A stretch of 64,000 nucleotides of DNA from an uncultured SAR86 cluster bacterium (GTDB lineage Bacteria > Pseudomonadota > Gammaproteobacteria > Magnimaribacterales > Magnimaribacteraceae): assembly GCA_902606175.1 (NCBI GenBank), contig CACLEZ010000009.1, positions 1-64,000 of the forward strand, read 5' to 3'. The position numbers were made by a program, and so were the translations under genes. The stretch's first letter is position 1. Every line of letters starts with the position of its first letter. The notes under the pieces were generated by a model. It ran no database searches. It was given only the letters and a program-made list of their open reading frames with translations, and was not told the origin of the DNA. This document shows positions 46,983 through 56,234 of the stretch, piece by piece.

Positions 46983-47848
46983 AAACTAGAGGTTTTATAG
47001 GGTTAGGAATAATGGGATTTCCAATGGCTGGATACATATCAAAGAAATATCCAACTCTAGTTTTCAATCGCTCTGTTGCTAAGGCAGAAAATTGGGTTAA
47101 AACCTATAAAGGTGAGATTTGTAATAGTCCAGCAGAACTAGGTAATGTCTGTGAAGAGATTTATATGTGTATTGGAAATGATGATGATGTAAGAGAAGTT
47201 ATATCCGGAGAAAATGGTATTTTAAGTTCAATATCACCTGGGGGCATCATCGTTGATCACACTACAACATCTTCTATTCTTTCAAATGAAATGAGTGAGA
47301 TGTGCTTGAAAAAGGGAGTTCATTACATAGATGCTCCTGTTTCGGGTGGTCAAGCGGGCGCGGAGAATGGTTCCCTCACGATTATGGCAGGTGGAGATAA
47401 AGATGCATTTGAAAAGGCAAATATCACTATGAACTGTTATGCAAAATTTACAAAATTAATGGGGTCCTCCGGAGCGGGCCAGCTTACCAAGATGGTGAAT
47501 CAAATATGTATAGCTGGATTAGTTCAAGGACTTTCTGAAGGTATAAATTTTTCAGAAAAAGCTGGTTTAGTAACTGAAGAAGTAATAGAAGTTATATCCA
47601 AAGGAGCAGCACAATCATGGCAAATGGATAACCGCTGGGAATCAATGTCTCAAGATCATTATGATCATGGTTTCGCGGTTGATCATATGCGTAAAGATCT
47701 AAAAATAGCAATTCAAGAAGCAGAAAAACAAGGTGCTAGCCTTGAAATTACGAAACTCATAGATAGATTTTACGAAGACATACAAAAAATGGGTGGCAGC
47801 AGGTGGGATACTTCCAGCTTATTGAAAAGATTACAAAATAATGACTAA
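46979..47848 (+). CDS. Beta-hydroxyacid dehydrogenase (tartronate-semialdehyde reductase-like)
   Basis: A 289-aa NAD(P)-dependent beta-hydroxyacid dehydrogenase (6-phosphogluconate dehydrogenase superfamily). Cofactor loop GFIGLGIMGFPMAGYI at residues 5-20, substrate loop DAPVSGGQAGAENGSL, and the catalytic Lys in GAGQLTKMVNQI. Family members include 3-hydroxyisobutyrate and tartronate-semialdehyde dehydrogenases. The 8-base overlap with a glycerate-kinase-like gene favours production of D-glycerate, which is an inference from context. An unrelated succinic-semialdehyde or sulfolactaldehyde role cannot be excluded. Confidence 0.83.
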   Translation: MKTRGFIGLGIMGFPMAGYISKKYPTLVFNRSVAKAENWVKTYKGEICNSPAELGNVCEEIYMCIGNDDDVREVISGENGILSSISPGGIIVDHTTTSSILSNEMSEMCLKKGVHYIDAPVSGGQAGAENGSLTIMAGGDKDAFEKANITMNCYAKFTKLMGSSGAGQLTKMVNQICIAGLVQGLSEGINFSEKAGLVTEEVIEVISKGAAQSWQMDNRWESMSQDHYDHGFAVDHMRKDLKIAIQEAEKQGASLEITKLIDRFYEDIQKMGGSRWDTSSLLKRLQNND

Positions 47849-48785
47849 CTTCCCAAATGCAAGCGATAAAGCCGTAAGACGCTTATTAGATCAGTCCAAA
47901 GGTCATTTATTTAATTTGGCTGAACAAATGAAAATAGAGAATTTGAGTGAAGAATTTTTAGCTGAAATAGTTATTCCAATCTCTTTATATCTAAATCAGA
48001 AATTTCCTAAAAGAAATCAGCCATATTTTATTTGTTTTACTGGGGGACAAGGTTCTGGAAAGACTACACTTTCTTTTTTTATACAAAAAGTACTAAATGA
48101 AATAAGCCAACGACCTGCTGTAGGATTTTCTATTGATGATATTTACAAGTCCCAAGAAGAAAGAAGATTTCTTGCAAATGAAATCCATCCACTTTGTTAT
48201 GTACGAGGAGTGCCGGGAACTCATGATATTAGAATGGGTTTGAATCTAATCAATGAATTATCCAATGCAAGTCCTGAGACAAAGACCAAAATTCCTGCCT
48301 TTTGTAAACCTGAAGATCGACATTATCCTTCAGAAGAATGGCCTATATACAAAGGAAAACCTGATTTTATTTTTTTTGATGCATGGTGTGGTGGGGCTAA
48401 GCCATTGCCTGAAGAGAATTGGCTGCCACCTTTAAATCAGCTCGAAAAGGAGGAAGATCCAGAAGGAATTTGGTCTAAATGGAGTAACCAGGAGCTATCT
48501 AAGGACTATCAGACTATGTTTTCTTTGTTTGATTTATTGCTAATGATAAAAGTACCTAATATGGATTTTGTTTATGAAAGTAGGTGGATACAAGAGCAGA
48601 CTTTAGCAAAGACTGTTAAAGATAAAGATCTAAAAGGTAAGATAATGACAAAAGAAGAGGTGTATCGTTTTGTCATGCATTATGAGCGTTTAACGCACTA
48701 TATTTTAGAAGAACTACCCAGATTATCTGACATTGTCTTAGCAAGAGATGGCAATTTTAAATTCTCTATTTCAAAAACCCCCTAG
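47841..48785 (+). CDS. D-glycerate 3-kinase-like P-loop kinase
   Basis: A 314-aa P-loop kinase of the PRK/uridine-kinase-like fold, resembling plant GLYK and yeast Tda10 rather than bacterial GarK/GlxK. Walker A FTGGQGSGKTT (67-75), IDDIYKSQEERRFLA, RGVPGTHDIRMGL and FFDAWCGG are visible and match the GLYK family (usual FEGWCVG). Likely reaction: D-glycerate + ATP to 3-phosphoglycerate. Translationally coupled to the dehydrogenase upstream. Confidence 0.8.
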   Translation: MTNFPNASDKAVRRLLDQSKGHLFNLAEQMKIENLSEEFLAEIVIPISLYLNQKFPKRNQPYFICFTGGQGSGKTTLSFFIQKVLNEISQRPAVGFSIDDIYKSQEERRFLANEIHPLCYVRGVPGTHDIRMGLNLINELSNASPETKTKIPAFCKPEDRHYPSEEWPIYKGKPDFIFFDAWCGGAKPLPEENWLPPLNQLEKEEDPEGIWSKWSNQELSKDYQTMFSLFDLLLMIKVPNMDFVYESRWIQEQTLAKTVKDKDLKGKIMTKEEVYRFVMHYERLTHYILEELPRLSDIVLARDGNFKFSISKTP

Positions 48786-48878
48786 ATGCAGTTAATATAA
48801 GGTTTTCTTGACTTAGACATATCAAATGTCACAATGCTCAACCTCCTTAGATTTGGAGCAACTTTATACAAATATTAA

Positions 48879-50624
48879 ATGGACAAAAGTAATAAATCTG
48901 GTGCTGAAGCATTAATCCATTCTCTTCATCTTGAGGGGGTAGATCTTATGTTTGGATACCCAGGAGGAGCAGCACTGCATATCTATGATGCAATATTTAA
49001 TCAAAACTATGTAGACCATATTCTTGTGAGACATGAGCAAGGAGCCGTCCATGCTGCTGATGGATATGCAAGAGCAACTGGAAAACCAGGTGTTGCATTA
49101 GTCACCTCAGGACCAGGAGCCACTAATGCCATTACAGGCTTAGCAACTGCTTACATGGATTCCACGCCCATCGTAGTTATTTCAGGACAAGTTAAATCCA
49201 ATTTAATCGGAACAGATTCTTTTCAAGAAACTGACATGATTGGCGTATCGCGACCTATCGTAAAGCATAGTTTCCTTGTTCAAAGAGCAGAAGATATACC
49301 TGATATCGTAAAAAAAGCCTTTCATATCGCCACAACTGGTAGAAAAGGTCCGGTTGTTATTGATATCCCTAAAGACTTTACCGATCCTGAACATAAATTC
49401 GAATTCAATTACCCAACGGAAGTTAATATGCGTTCGTATAATCCTCCAGAAGGTGCAGATACGTCGAGAATAAAAGAAGCTGCTGATCTGATTGCAACAG
49501 CTAAAAGACCTGTCATTTATTCTGGCGGCGGGGTAAATCAAAATAATGCTTCTGAAGAATTAACCGCTTTAGCAAAACTTTTAAATTTTCCAGTTACCAA
49601 TACTTTGATGGGATTAGGTGCATTCCCAGGTTCTGACCCACAATTCATGGGTATGTTGGGTATGCATGGAACTTATCAGGCAAATATGGCTATGCATCAT
49701 GCAGATTTAATCATTGCAGTAGGCGCTAGGTTTGATGATCGAATTACAAATGATCCTAATCAATTTGCCCTTAGTGCCAAGAAAATCCATATTGACGTGG
49801 ATCCTGCTTCCGTCTCAAAAATTATTCACGCTGATGTACCAATTGTTGGTTCTGCAAAAGAATCATTAACTGCACTTATTGAAGAACTTAAATCTAGAGA
49901 TTTGAAAACTAATGAATCGGATATTTCTGAGTGGAATCAACAGATTACAAACTGGCGAGATGCACACGGCTTGAATCATTCTCTATTAGAGATGGGAGCG
50001 CAAAATGGAAAGATACTTCCTCAGCAAGTTATACAATCTCTCTATAAAGAAACAAAAGGAGAGGCTTTCGTTACATCAGATGTGGGTCAACATCAGATGT
50101 TTGCTGCTCAGTACTACCATTTTGATAAACCAAGACAATGGATAAATTCTGGAGGTCTAGGCACGATGGGCTTTGGGCTTCCATCGGCAATGGGTGTTCA
50201 ACTGGCATATCCCGACTCTATAGTCTCATGTGTTACTGGTGAAGGAAGCATACAGATGTGTATCCAAGAACTTTCAACATGTCTTCAATATGGGTTGCCT
50301 ATAAAAATCATTAATCTCAATAACGCCGCATTGGGAATGGTAAAACAATGGCAAGATATGCAATACGGAGGTAGGCATTCATCTAGTACGTATGAAAATT
50401 CACTACCAGATTTTGTGGCACTTACTGAGTCATACGGACATGTTGGTATTAAAGCATCTAAATTCGATGAGCTAGAGTCAGCTATGAAAGAGTGCATATC
50501 CCTTAAAGATAAACTGGTATTTTTAGATGTGGATGTTGATCCAAATGAACATGTTTATCCTATGCTTGAGGCTGGCAATGCGATGGATCACATGCGTCTT
50601 AGCAAAGACGAAAAGACTTGGTAA
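48879..50624 (+). CDS. ilvB: Acetolactate synthase large subunit
   Basis: A 581-aa ThDP-dependent enzyme of branched-chain amino acid synthesis. YPGGAALHIYDAI near residue 28, catalytic Glu53 in VRHEQGAVHAADGYARATG, FAD-binding central domain (LMGLGAFPGSDPQF), and the ThDP motif GEGSIQMCIQEL with NNAALGM. Glu53 and the adjacent ilvH and ilvC rule out glyoxylate carboligase, which has Val at this site. No Shine-Dalgarno precedes the ATG; TATACA lies 8 bases upstream. Isozyme type (IlvB, IlvG or IlvI) is not resolved. Confidence 0.95.
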   Translation: MDKSNKSGAEALIHSLHLEGVDLMFGYPGGAALHIYDAIFNQNYVDHILVRHEQGAVHAADGYARATGKPGVALVTSGPGATNAITGLATAYMDSTPIVVISGQVKSNLIGTDSFQETDMIGVSRPIVKHSFLVQRAEDIPDIVKKAFHIATTGRKGPVVIDIPKDFTDPEHKFEFNYPTEVNMRSYNPPEGADTSRIKEAADLIATAKRPVIYSGGGVNQNNASEELTALAKLLNFPVTNTLMGLGAFPGSDPQFMGMLGMHGTYQANMAMHHADLIIAVGARFDDRITNDPNQFALSAKKIHIDVDPASVSKIIHADVPIVGSAKESLTALIEELKSRDLKTNESDISEWNQQITNWRDAHGLNHSLLEMGAQNGKILPQQVIQSLYKETKGEAFVTSDVGQHQMFAAQYYHFDKPRQWINSGGLGTMGFGLPSAMGVQLAYPDSIVSCVTGEGSIQMCIQELSTCLQYGLPIKIINLNNAALGMVKQWQDMQYGGRHSSSTYENSLPDFVALTESYGHVGIKASKFDELESAMKECISLKDKLVFLDVDVDPNEHVYPMLEAGNAMDHMRLSKDEKTW

Positions 50625-51103
50625 TGAAAAGAGTAATTGCTTTATTGATGGAAAACCAACCCGGGGCTCTTTCCAGAGTAGTTGGCCTTTTTTCTCAAAG
50701 AGGTTACAACATTGAGACGCTAGTTGTGGCTCCCACTAATGATGCAACCTTGTCCAGATTAACTATGTCTACTGAGGGCGACGAAAAAGTGGTTGAACAA
50801 ATAACCAAGCAACTGGATAAATTAATTGATGTTGTAATGGTTACTAATTTAAGTGAATCCGAATTTGTTGAAAGAGAGTTGATGTTGATAAAGTTTACAA
50901 AAGATTCTTTTCCCGAGAATGTCTTTGATGAATCCAATATAGTGTCTAAGAATAACAAAATTATAAATGTACAGGTTGTAGGTACTTCATTGGAATTGGA
51001 TAAATTGATTTCAGAGATTGATGCAAATAATCCCCTTGAAATTGTCAGGTCAGGTTCTTTAGGAATATCATCTGATGAAAAAACCTTAACTATCGAAAAT
51101 TAA
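50624..51103 (+). CDS. ilvH: Acetolactate synthase small subunit
   Basis: A ~159-aa regulatory subunit. N-terminal ACT domain MKRVIALLMENQPGALSRV and FSQRGYNIETLVVAPT (valine-feedback site region), then the C-terminal ALS-SS domain with RELMLIKF. The start shares the TAATG of the ilvB stop; an in-frame TTG two codons earlier is unlikely. Length fits IlvH/IlvN of the long type. Confidence 0.95.
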   Translation: MKRVIALLMENQPGALSRVVGLFSQRGYNIETLVVAPTNDATLSRLTMSTEGDEKVVEQITKQLDKLIDVVMVTNLSESEFVERELMLIKFTKDSFPENVFDESNIVSKNNKIINVQVVGTSLELDKLISEIDANNPLEIVRSGSLGISSDEKTLTIEN

Positions 51104-52147
<1,044 letters not shown>

Positions 52148-52151
52148 GTTT

Positions 52152-52937
52152 ATGTCTGATGATCATCAAGAAAGTCTAGATCTCTTTGATGATCATGAAG
52201 AGGTTGTCTCCGAGGACGGCAAGAAGGTTACTCGAAAAGGAATATATTTACTTCCTAATCTGCTAACAACCGCTTCACTTTTTTCAGGATTTTTCTCAAT
52301 TATTTCTGCCATAAATGGAAATTTCATTGCTTCAGGCATGGCTCTATTTGCAGCGCAAATGCTTGATGGTCTAGATGGAAGAGTTGCGAGATTAACTAAT
52401 TCTCAGAGTTTATTCGGCGCACAATATGACAGCCTCTGTGATGTCATCTCTTTTGGCCTTGCACCTGCCATTATTGTTTTTCTCTGGGGGTTAGACTCCA
52501 TCGGTCAAACAGGTTGGGTCTTTTCGTTTTTCTATGTTGCTGCTGCAGCATTAAGACTTGCCAGATTTAATACCTTCATAGGTTCAGAGGACACTTACTT
52601 CAAAGGGCTACCCAGTCCTGTTGCTAGCGCTACAGTCGTCTATTTTGTATGGGCAATGAGTTCTTTTGGTATTCAAGGAGAAGAAGTTGGAAGAATCTTA
52701 GCAATATTTACCGCTATTCTGACAGGATTCGTTTCTCTTCTGATGGTGGTTAACATTCCTTACTACAGTTTCAAAGAGATTGAACTCAAAAAGAGAGTAC
52801 CTTTCTTTAGTATGTTATTTGTTGTTTTCATATTTGTTCTTATCTCAATTGATCCACCAATCGTACTGGCATTATGTGCCTTTGCTTATGTTATTTCGGG
52901 GCCAATCATTTGGGCAGTAAAAGCCTTACGTAAATAG
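52152..52937 (+). CDS. pssA: CDP-diacylglycerol-serine O-phosphatidyltransferase
   Basis: A 261-aa membrane CDP-alcohol phosphotransferase making phosphatidylserine, the precursor of phosphatidylethanolamine. The catalytic motif D-G-x2-A-R-x8-G-x3-D-x3-D is complete from Asp75 to Asp97 (DGRVAR, then GAQYDSLCD). About seven hydrophobic segments and an acidic N-terminal tail. Position after ilvC is conserved in many gammaproteobacteria. Confidence 0.93.
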   Translation: MSDDHQESLDLFDDHEEVVSEDGKKVTRKGIYLLPNLLTTASLFSGFFSIISAINGNFIASGMALFAAQMLDGLDGRVARLTNSQSLFGAQYDSLCDVISFGLAPAIIVFLWGLDSIGQTGWVFSFFYVAAAALRLARFNTFIGSEDTYFKGLPSPVASATVVYFVWAMSSFGIQGEEVGRILAIFTAILTGFVSLLMVVNIPYYSFKEIELKKRVPFFSMLFVVFIFVLISIDPPIVLALCAFAYVISGPIIWAVKALRK

Positions 52938-52954
52938 TTAATTTCTAGTAAGAT
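52926..52954 (+). promoter_or_regulatory. Candidate tRNA-Ile promoter
   Basis: TAAGAT (52949-52954) is followed by a GC-rich discriminator (gcgcga), typical of growth-rate-controlled stable-RNA promoters. A weak -35 (TTACGT) lies 17 bases upstream, inside the end of pssA. Start expected near 52961, about 11 bases before the mature tRNA. Confidence 0.45.
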
Positions 52955-52971
52955 GCGCGATCCACGTAAGT

Positions 52972-53049
<78 letters not shown>

Positions 53050-53129
53050 ATTTCCCTCCATAAAAGAAAAAACAATTCAGAGAATTTCATTTATCATTGA
53101 GGTGAATATCTTATGAAAAGGAAAAATTT

Positions 53130-54068
53130 ATGAAAGCTATAGGCGTAATGAAACATGGCGGTCCAGAGGTACTAGAGGTAGTAGATCTTCCGGAAATGAA
53201 TGCAGGTCCAGGACAAATCAGAATTCGAAATTATGCAGCTGCTGTAAATCCTGTGGATATTTCAGTCAGGAATGGCTCGATGGCTGCAATTCAAGCTGCC
53301 AATCCTCCACCTTATGTTCCCGGAATGGATGCTGCAGGCATCGTAGACCAAGTTGGTGATGGCGTAGAGACTGATCTAAAGGAGGGCGATAAAGCAATGG
53401 CAATGGTCGTTCCAAGTGGATCCTATGGAGCTTACATGGAATATATCGTCCTTGATCAAAACGCTGTTGTTAAAGCACCTGAAGATACCTCTTATGTCCA
53501 AGCATCTACACTCCCAATGAATGCTTTAACGGCTAGATTATCATTAGATTTACTCGGTTTAAAAGAAGGGCAGGTACTGGCAGTAACTGGAGGTCCAGGA
53601 GCTTATGGTGGCTATGTCATACAGTTAGCTAAAGCAGAAGGCTTGATTGTTTTAGCAGATTCCAGTCCTTCCGATGAAGAACTACTTAAGTCTTGGGGAG
53701 TTGATGTAATTATTCCAAGAGGTGAAGGTTTTGTTGAGAGAGTAAGGTCAGAATTTCCAAAAGGTGTTGATGGTATTGCAGATGGAGCGCTATTAAATGA
53801 ATCTGCTATTGATGCTCTAACAGATGGAGGTTCCTTTACCTCAGTTAGAGGCTTTAAAGGCGAGCCTCAAAGAGAAATAAAATTTACGACCACTTGGGTT
53901 ACAGCATACGACTGTCAGAAAGACAAATTAGAAGACTTACGACAGAAAGTAGAAGACGGAATATTATCTTTAAGAGTTGCCGACACTGTAGACATAAATA
54001 ATGCCTCTGAAGCTCATGCAAGATTGGAAGCTGGAGGTACAAGAGGAAGAATGGTAATCGAATTTTGA
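53130..54068 (+). CDS. Zinc-independent quinone oxidoreductase / MDR-family reductase
   Basis: A 312-aa medium-chain dehydrogenase/reductase. MKAIGVMKHGGPEVLEV begins the GroES-like domain, NYAAAVNPVDISVRNG and PGMDAAGIVDQVGDGV are family blocks, and the Rossmann loop is AVTGGPGAYGGYVIQLAK. No zinc-binding cysteines are present, so it belongs to the quinone-oxidoreductase branch. Preceded by a Shine-Dalgarno (aaaagga). Substrate unknown. Confidence 0.85.
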   Translation: MKAIGVMKHGGPEVLEVVDLPEMNAGPGQIRIRNYAAAVNPVDISVRNGSMAAIQAANPPPYVPGMDAAGIVDQVGDGVETDLKEGDKAMAMVVPSGSYGAYMEYIVLDQNAVVKAPEDTSYVQASTLPMNALTARLSLDLLGLKEGQVLAVTGGPGAYGGYVIQLAKAEGLIVLADSSPSDEELLKSWGVDVIIPRGEGFVERVRSEFPKGVDGIADGALLNESAIDALTDGGSFTSVRGFKGEPQREIKFTTTWVTAYDCQKDKLEDLRQKVEDGILSLRVADTVDINNASEAHARLEAGGTRGRMVIEF

Positions 54069-54097
54069 TTTTATCCCTCTGCTGAAAGCATCAAAAT

Positions 54098-54119
54098 TTA
54101 GGGGGCCTAAGCCCCCTAA
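54098..54119. terminator. Strong GC-rich hairpin between convergent genes
   Basis: A perfect 9-bp stem (TTAGGGGGC/GCCCCCTAA) with a CTAA loop. Read on the minus strand it is followed by ATTTTG, serving the 46-aa gene; it lies 29 bases past the plus-strand reductase stop and may act in both directions. Confidence 0.75.
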
Positions 54120-54123
54120 GTCC

Positions 54124-54264
54124 TTAAGGATAAAAGGGATTGTCAGTCACATAAGCAGGTAGATCAGAAGATCTTCTGCGAATATAAACTGGTTCTCCCA
54201 GTTGTCTCTTAAGGGATTTTTTGACTGCACGATTGATTATTCGCGCTTCTTCATATTTAGTCAT
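54124..54264 (-). CDS. 46-aa basic small protein, unknown family
   Basis: A short protein beginning MTKYEEARIINRAVKKSLKR and ending YVTDNPFYP. It is rich in Arg and Lys (helical N-half, then a basic RRR stretch) with a Pro/aromatic tail. No signal peptide or membrane segment. I choose this ATG because AGGAG lies 6-7 bases upstream; an in-frame ATG 14 codons earlier would fall inside the repeated leader. It stands as its own unit: perfect TATAAT about 170 bases upstream, a structured repeat leader, and a hairpin terminator immediately after the stop. I do not recognise the family. Nucleic-acid binding is a guess from charge. Confidence 0.6.
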   Translation of the reverse strand: MTKYEEARIINRAVKKSLKRQLGEPVYIRRRSSDLPAYVTDNPFYP

Positions 54265-54282
54265 AACATCTCCTGTTAAAAA

Positions 54283-54335
54283 GATGCGTTCCTTCGGCAT
54301 TATCACCTACTTCCGTCCCTTTCGGGATGAACGAA
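54283..54335 (-). repeat. Leader repeat unit, proximal copy
   Basis: A 53-base unit nearest the start codon. Shares CGGAAGTAG and CGAAGGAACGCATCTT with the distal copy; central hairpin has a CCC-GAAA-GGG stem with a GNRA-type tetraloop. Confidence 0.7.
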
Positions 54336-54399
54336 GATGCGTTCCTTCGTCACAATTGACTACTTCCGTTCACTGCTACATTTAGAGTGAATGAACGAA
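54336..54399 (-). repeat. Leader repeat unit, distal copy
   Basis: A 64-base unit directly abutting the proximal one. Same flanking blocks but a larger hairpin (TTCACT/AGTGAA, about 11-base loop). Its 3' block can also fold as CGAAG-GAACGCAT-CTTCG across the unit junction. Confidence 0.7.
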
Positions 54400-54432
54400 T
54401 GTTCATGTTAACAAACTTCTTCAAAAACGTAA

Positions 54433-54438
54433 ATTATA
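54433..54438 (-). promoter_or_regulatory. -10 element (TATAAT) of the 46-aa gene
   Basis: A consensus TATAAT on the minus strand, in the AT-rich gap between divergent genes. The best -35 candidate (TTACTT) is 18 bases upstream. Transcription would start near 54426 and produce the repeat-containing leader. The rest of the 54400-54581 gap holds no reading frame I can support. Confidence 0.5.
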
Positions 54439-54581
54439 GTGATTTATAGGGTAATCAAGTAATTTGTAATAGTTTGCACTTAAAAAAGTACATAGATTTG
54501 TTAAGCTTAGCCAGCAAAAAAACTTAACTATAAACATTTTAAATTTCTTTTAACTTCTCTCCTTTAGTTAACTAAACTAAG

Positions 54582-56156
54582 ATGAGAGTTAATAAATGCC
54601 TTCCAAAAAATCGTATGTTTAAAAAAATAACAGAAAGTTTTCTTATTTTCCTTTTCTCTTTGCAGACTTTTGCGGAAGTAAAAGAGTTAACTATTTTGCA
54701 TACAAATGATTTACACGCGCACCTTTTTCCAAGAATAGCACCTTGGATAAGTGAATCTAGAAAGATTGGTGGTTTCGCCAATTTAGCTACCTTAGTAAAA
54801 CAACAAAAGGCATCTAATCCTAATAATATTCTTATTGATGCTGGAGATTACTTCTCAGGTCCCTACATAAGCACTTTAACTAAAGGTGAGGCAGTGATTA
54901 AGTCGATGAACTTCTTGGGAATTGATGCAGCATGCATAGGTAATCATGAATTTGATCATGGATGGGATAATATGTTGGAACAAATCAAGAAAGCCAATTT
55001 TCCAATTCTGAATGGCAATCTTTTTTTTGAAGGAACTGATGATTTAGTTTGGGATAACCCTTATTTAATTCTGGAAAGAGCAGGATTAAAAATTGGAATT
55101 ATTGGTCTTCATGGAAAATTTGCTTTCTATGACACCATCAATTTTAAAATGACTGAAGGTATTGAAGCCAGAGATGAAGAAGAGTATCTGAGACAATATA
55201 TAAAAGAGTTAGAACCCATAACAGACATCATTATTCTTGCGGTACATCAAGGAATGCCCGGAAGACAATCTACTATTGGATTAACTGATGTCGAGAGAAA
55301 TCTTTATAAGGATATTCTTCTCGCTCAAAATGTTCCCGGTGTGGATATTATTGTTACTGGACATGCCCATCAGGGAACAGAAAAGGCTCTGGTTTCAAAT
55401 GGCACAATTATTGTTTCAACCAATGCAACTGCAACTGAACTTGGAAAGCTTCAAGTTATGTTTGATACTGAAAAAAAGAAAATAGTTTCTCATTCTAATG
55501 AACTCATAACTATTTATGATGATGAGCTAGAAGATGATGCAGATATGCTTCGTGAAATTACTTTCTGGCAAAAAGAAGTAGACCAGGTTGCAAAAGTACC
55601 AATTGTTTCCGCTACAAAAAAACTTGTAAGAGCATATGGAAAAGAATCCAACATGGGCAACTTATTCGCTGATGCCATAGAAGCTTTTGATCCTAGAATA
55701 GATATTGCCGTTATAAACAGTGGTGCTCTCAGACAAGACATAAAACCAGGAATAGTGACTAAAGGGGATTTAATTTCTGCATTTCCTTTTCCTAATACTG
55801 TTGTTATGACAAAATTAAAAGGCTCTCAAGTTGTAAAAATATTTAATCATGCTGCAGGTATGACAAATGGAATATTGCAAGTTTCAAAAAATGCCAAATA
55901 TTCATTTAGTCCTAGAAATAAGGCTCATGAAATTTGGATCAAAGGAAAGCCATTAAAAAATGATGATGAATATTGGGTAGCCGCTCCTAATTTTGTTACT
56001 CAGGGAGGAGACGGATATTGGGAATTTCAGAACTCGATTGAGTATATTGATACAGGAGTTTTGATAGTTGATGCTGCTGAGTATTTTCTTCAAGATATGG
56101 AAGTTTATGAACCCAAATATGAAGGAAGAGTCCTTGTTATCGATTCAGAAATTTAA
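54582..56156 (+). CDS. Periplasmic 5'-nucleotidase / UshA-like metallophosphatase
   Basis: A 524-aa exported enzyme: signal peptide (cleaved near FAEVKE, residue ~31), an N-terminal calcineurin-like domain and a C-terminal 5'-nucleotidase domain. Metal ligands appear in ILHTNDLHAHLFP, DAGDYFSG, GNHEFDHGWD, AVHQGMPG and GHAHQGTE; the C-terminal domain shows ESNMGNLFADA, AVINSGALR and GGDGYWEF. Likely releases phosphate and nucleosides from extracellular nucleotides. ATG 54615 is an alternative start, giving a shorter signal peptide. No Pho box was seen upstream. Confidence 0.88.
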   Translation: MRVNKCLPKNRMFKKITESFLIFLFSLQTFAEVKELTILHTNDLHAHLFPRIAPWISESRKIGGFANLATLVKQQKASNPNNILIDAGDYFSGPYISTLTKGEAVIKSMNFLGIDAACIGNHEFDHGWDNMLEQIKKANFPILNGNLFFEGTDDLVWDNPYLILERAGLKIGIIGLHGKFAFYDTINFKMTEGIEARDEEEYLRQYIKELEPITDIIILAVHQGMPGRQSTIGLTDVERNLYKDILLAQNVPGVDIIVTGHAHQGTEKALVSNGTIIVSTNATATELGKLQVMFDTEKKKIVSHSNELITIYDDELEDDADMLREITFWQKEVDQVAKVPIVSATKKLVRAYGKESNMGNLFADAIEAFDPRIDIAVINSGALRQDIKPGIVTKGDLISAFPFPNTVVMTKLKGSQVVKIFNHAAGMTNGILQVSKNAKYSFSPRNKAHEIWIKGKPLKNDDEYWVAAPNFVTQGGDGYWEFQNSIEYIDTGVLIVDAAEYFLQDMEVYEPKYEGRVLVIDSEI

Positions 56157-56222
56157 TATCTATATTTAACTAACTTCATAAGAAATTTACAAAAAGTTAT
56201 TCAATTTTTAACTTTACTCAAA

Positions 56223-56228
56223 CATAAT
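56223..56228 (+). promoter_or_regulatory. -10 element (CATAAT) of the purple acid phosphatase gene
   Basis: CATAAT is six bases (gttttt) before the ATG; a weak -35 (TTCAAT) is 17 bases further up. No Shine-Dalgarno, so the message is predicted leaderless. Confidence 0.5.
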
Positions 56229-56234
56229 GTTTTT

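Larger units (their letters stand above)
54265..54426 (-). ncRNA. Candidate structured 5' leader with two repeat units
   Basis: The ~160-nt leader of the 46-aa gene contains two tandem units with the shared order: CGTTCAT, hairpin, CGGAAGTAG, ten variable bases, CGAAGGAACGCATCTT. The central hairpins differ in sequence but keep pairing: UUCACU/AGUGAA in the upstream unit, UCCC-GAAA-GGGA in the downstream one. GGA triplets recur (in GGAAG, AAGGAAC, GGGACGG, AGGAG), reminiscent of CsrA/RsmA targets. No known riboswitch class was recognised. Confidence 0.5.

Noticed and set aside
48827-48920. Possible ilv leader peptide starting ATG TCA CAA before ilvB
   Set aside because: It contains few branched-chain codons in a row, runs into ilvB in another frame, and no terminator/antiterminator hairpin pair is visible.
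48879-50624. Glyoxylate carboligase identity for the ThDP enzyme next to the glycerate genes
   Set aside because: Catalytic Glu53 is present (Val in Gcl) and the gene is followed by ilvH and ilvC, so acetolactate synthase is correct.
54400-54581. Pho box upstream of the nucleotidase and phosphatase genes
   Set aside because: No pair of CTGTCAT-like half sites with 4-base spacing could be found here or at 56157-56234.
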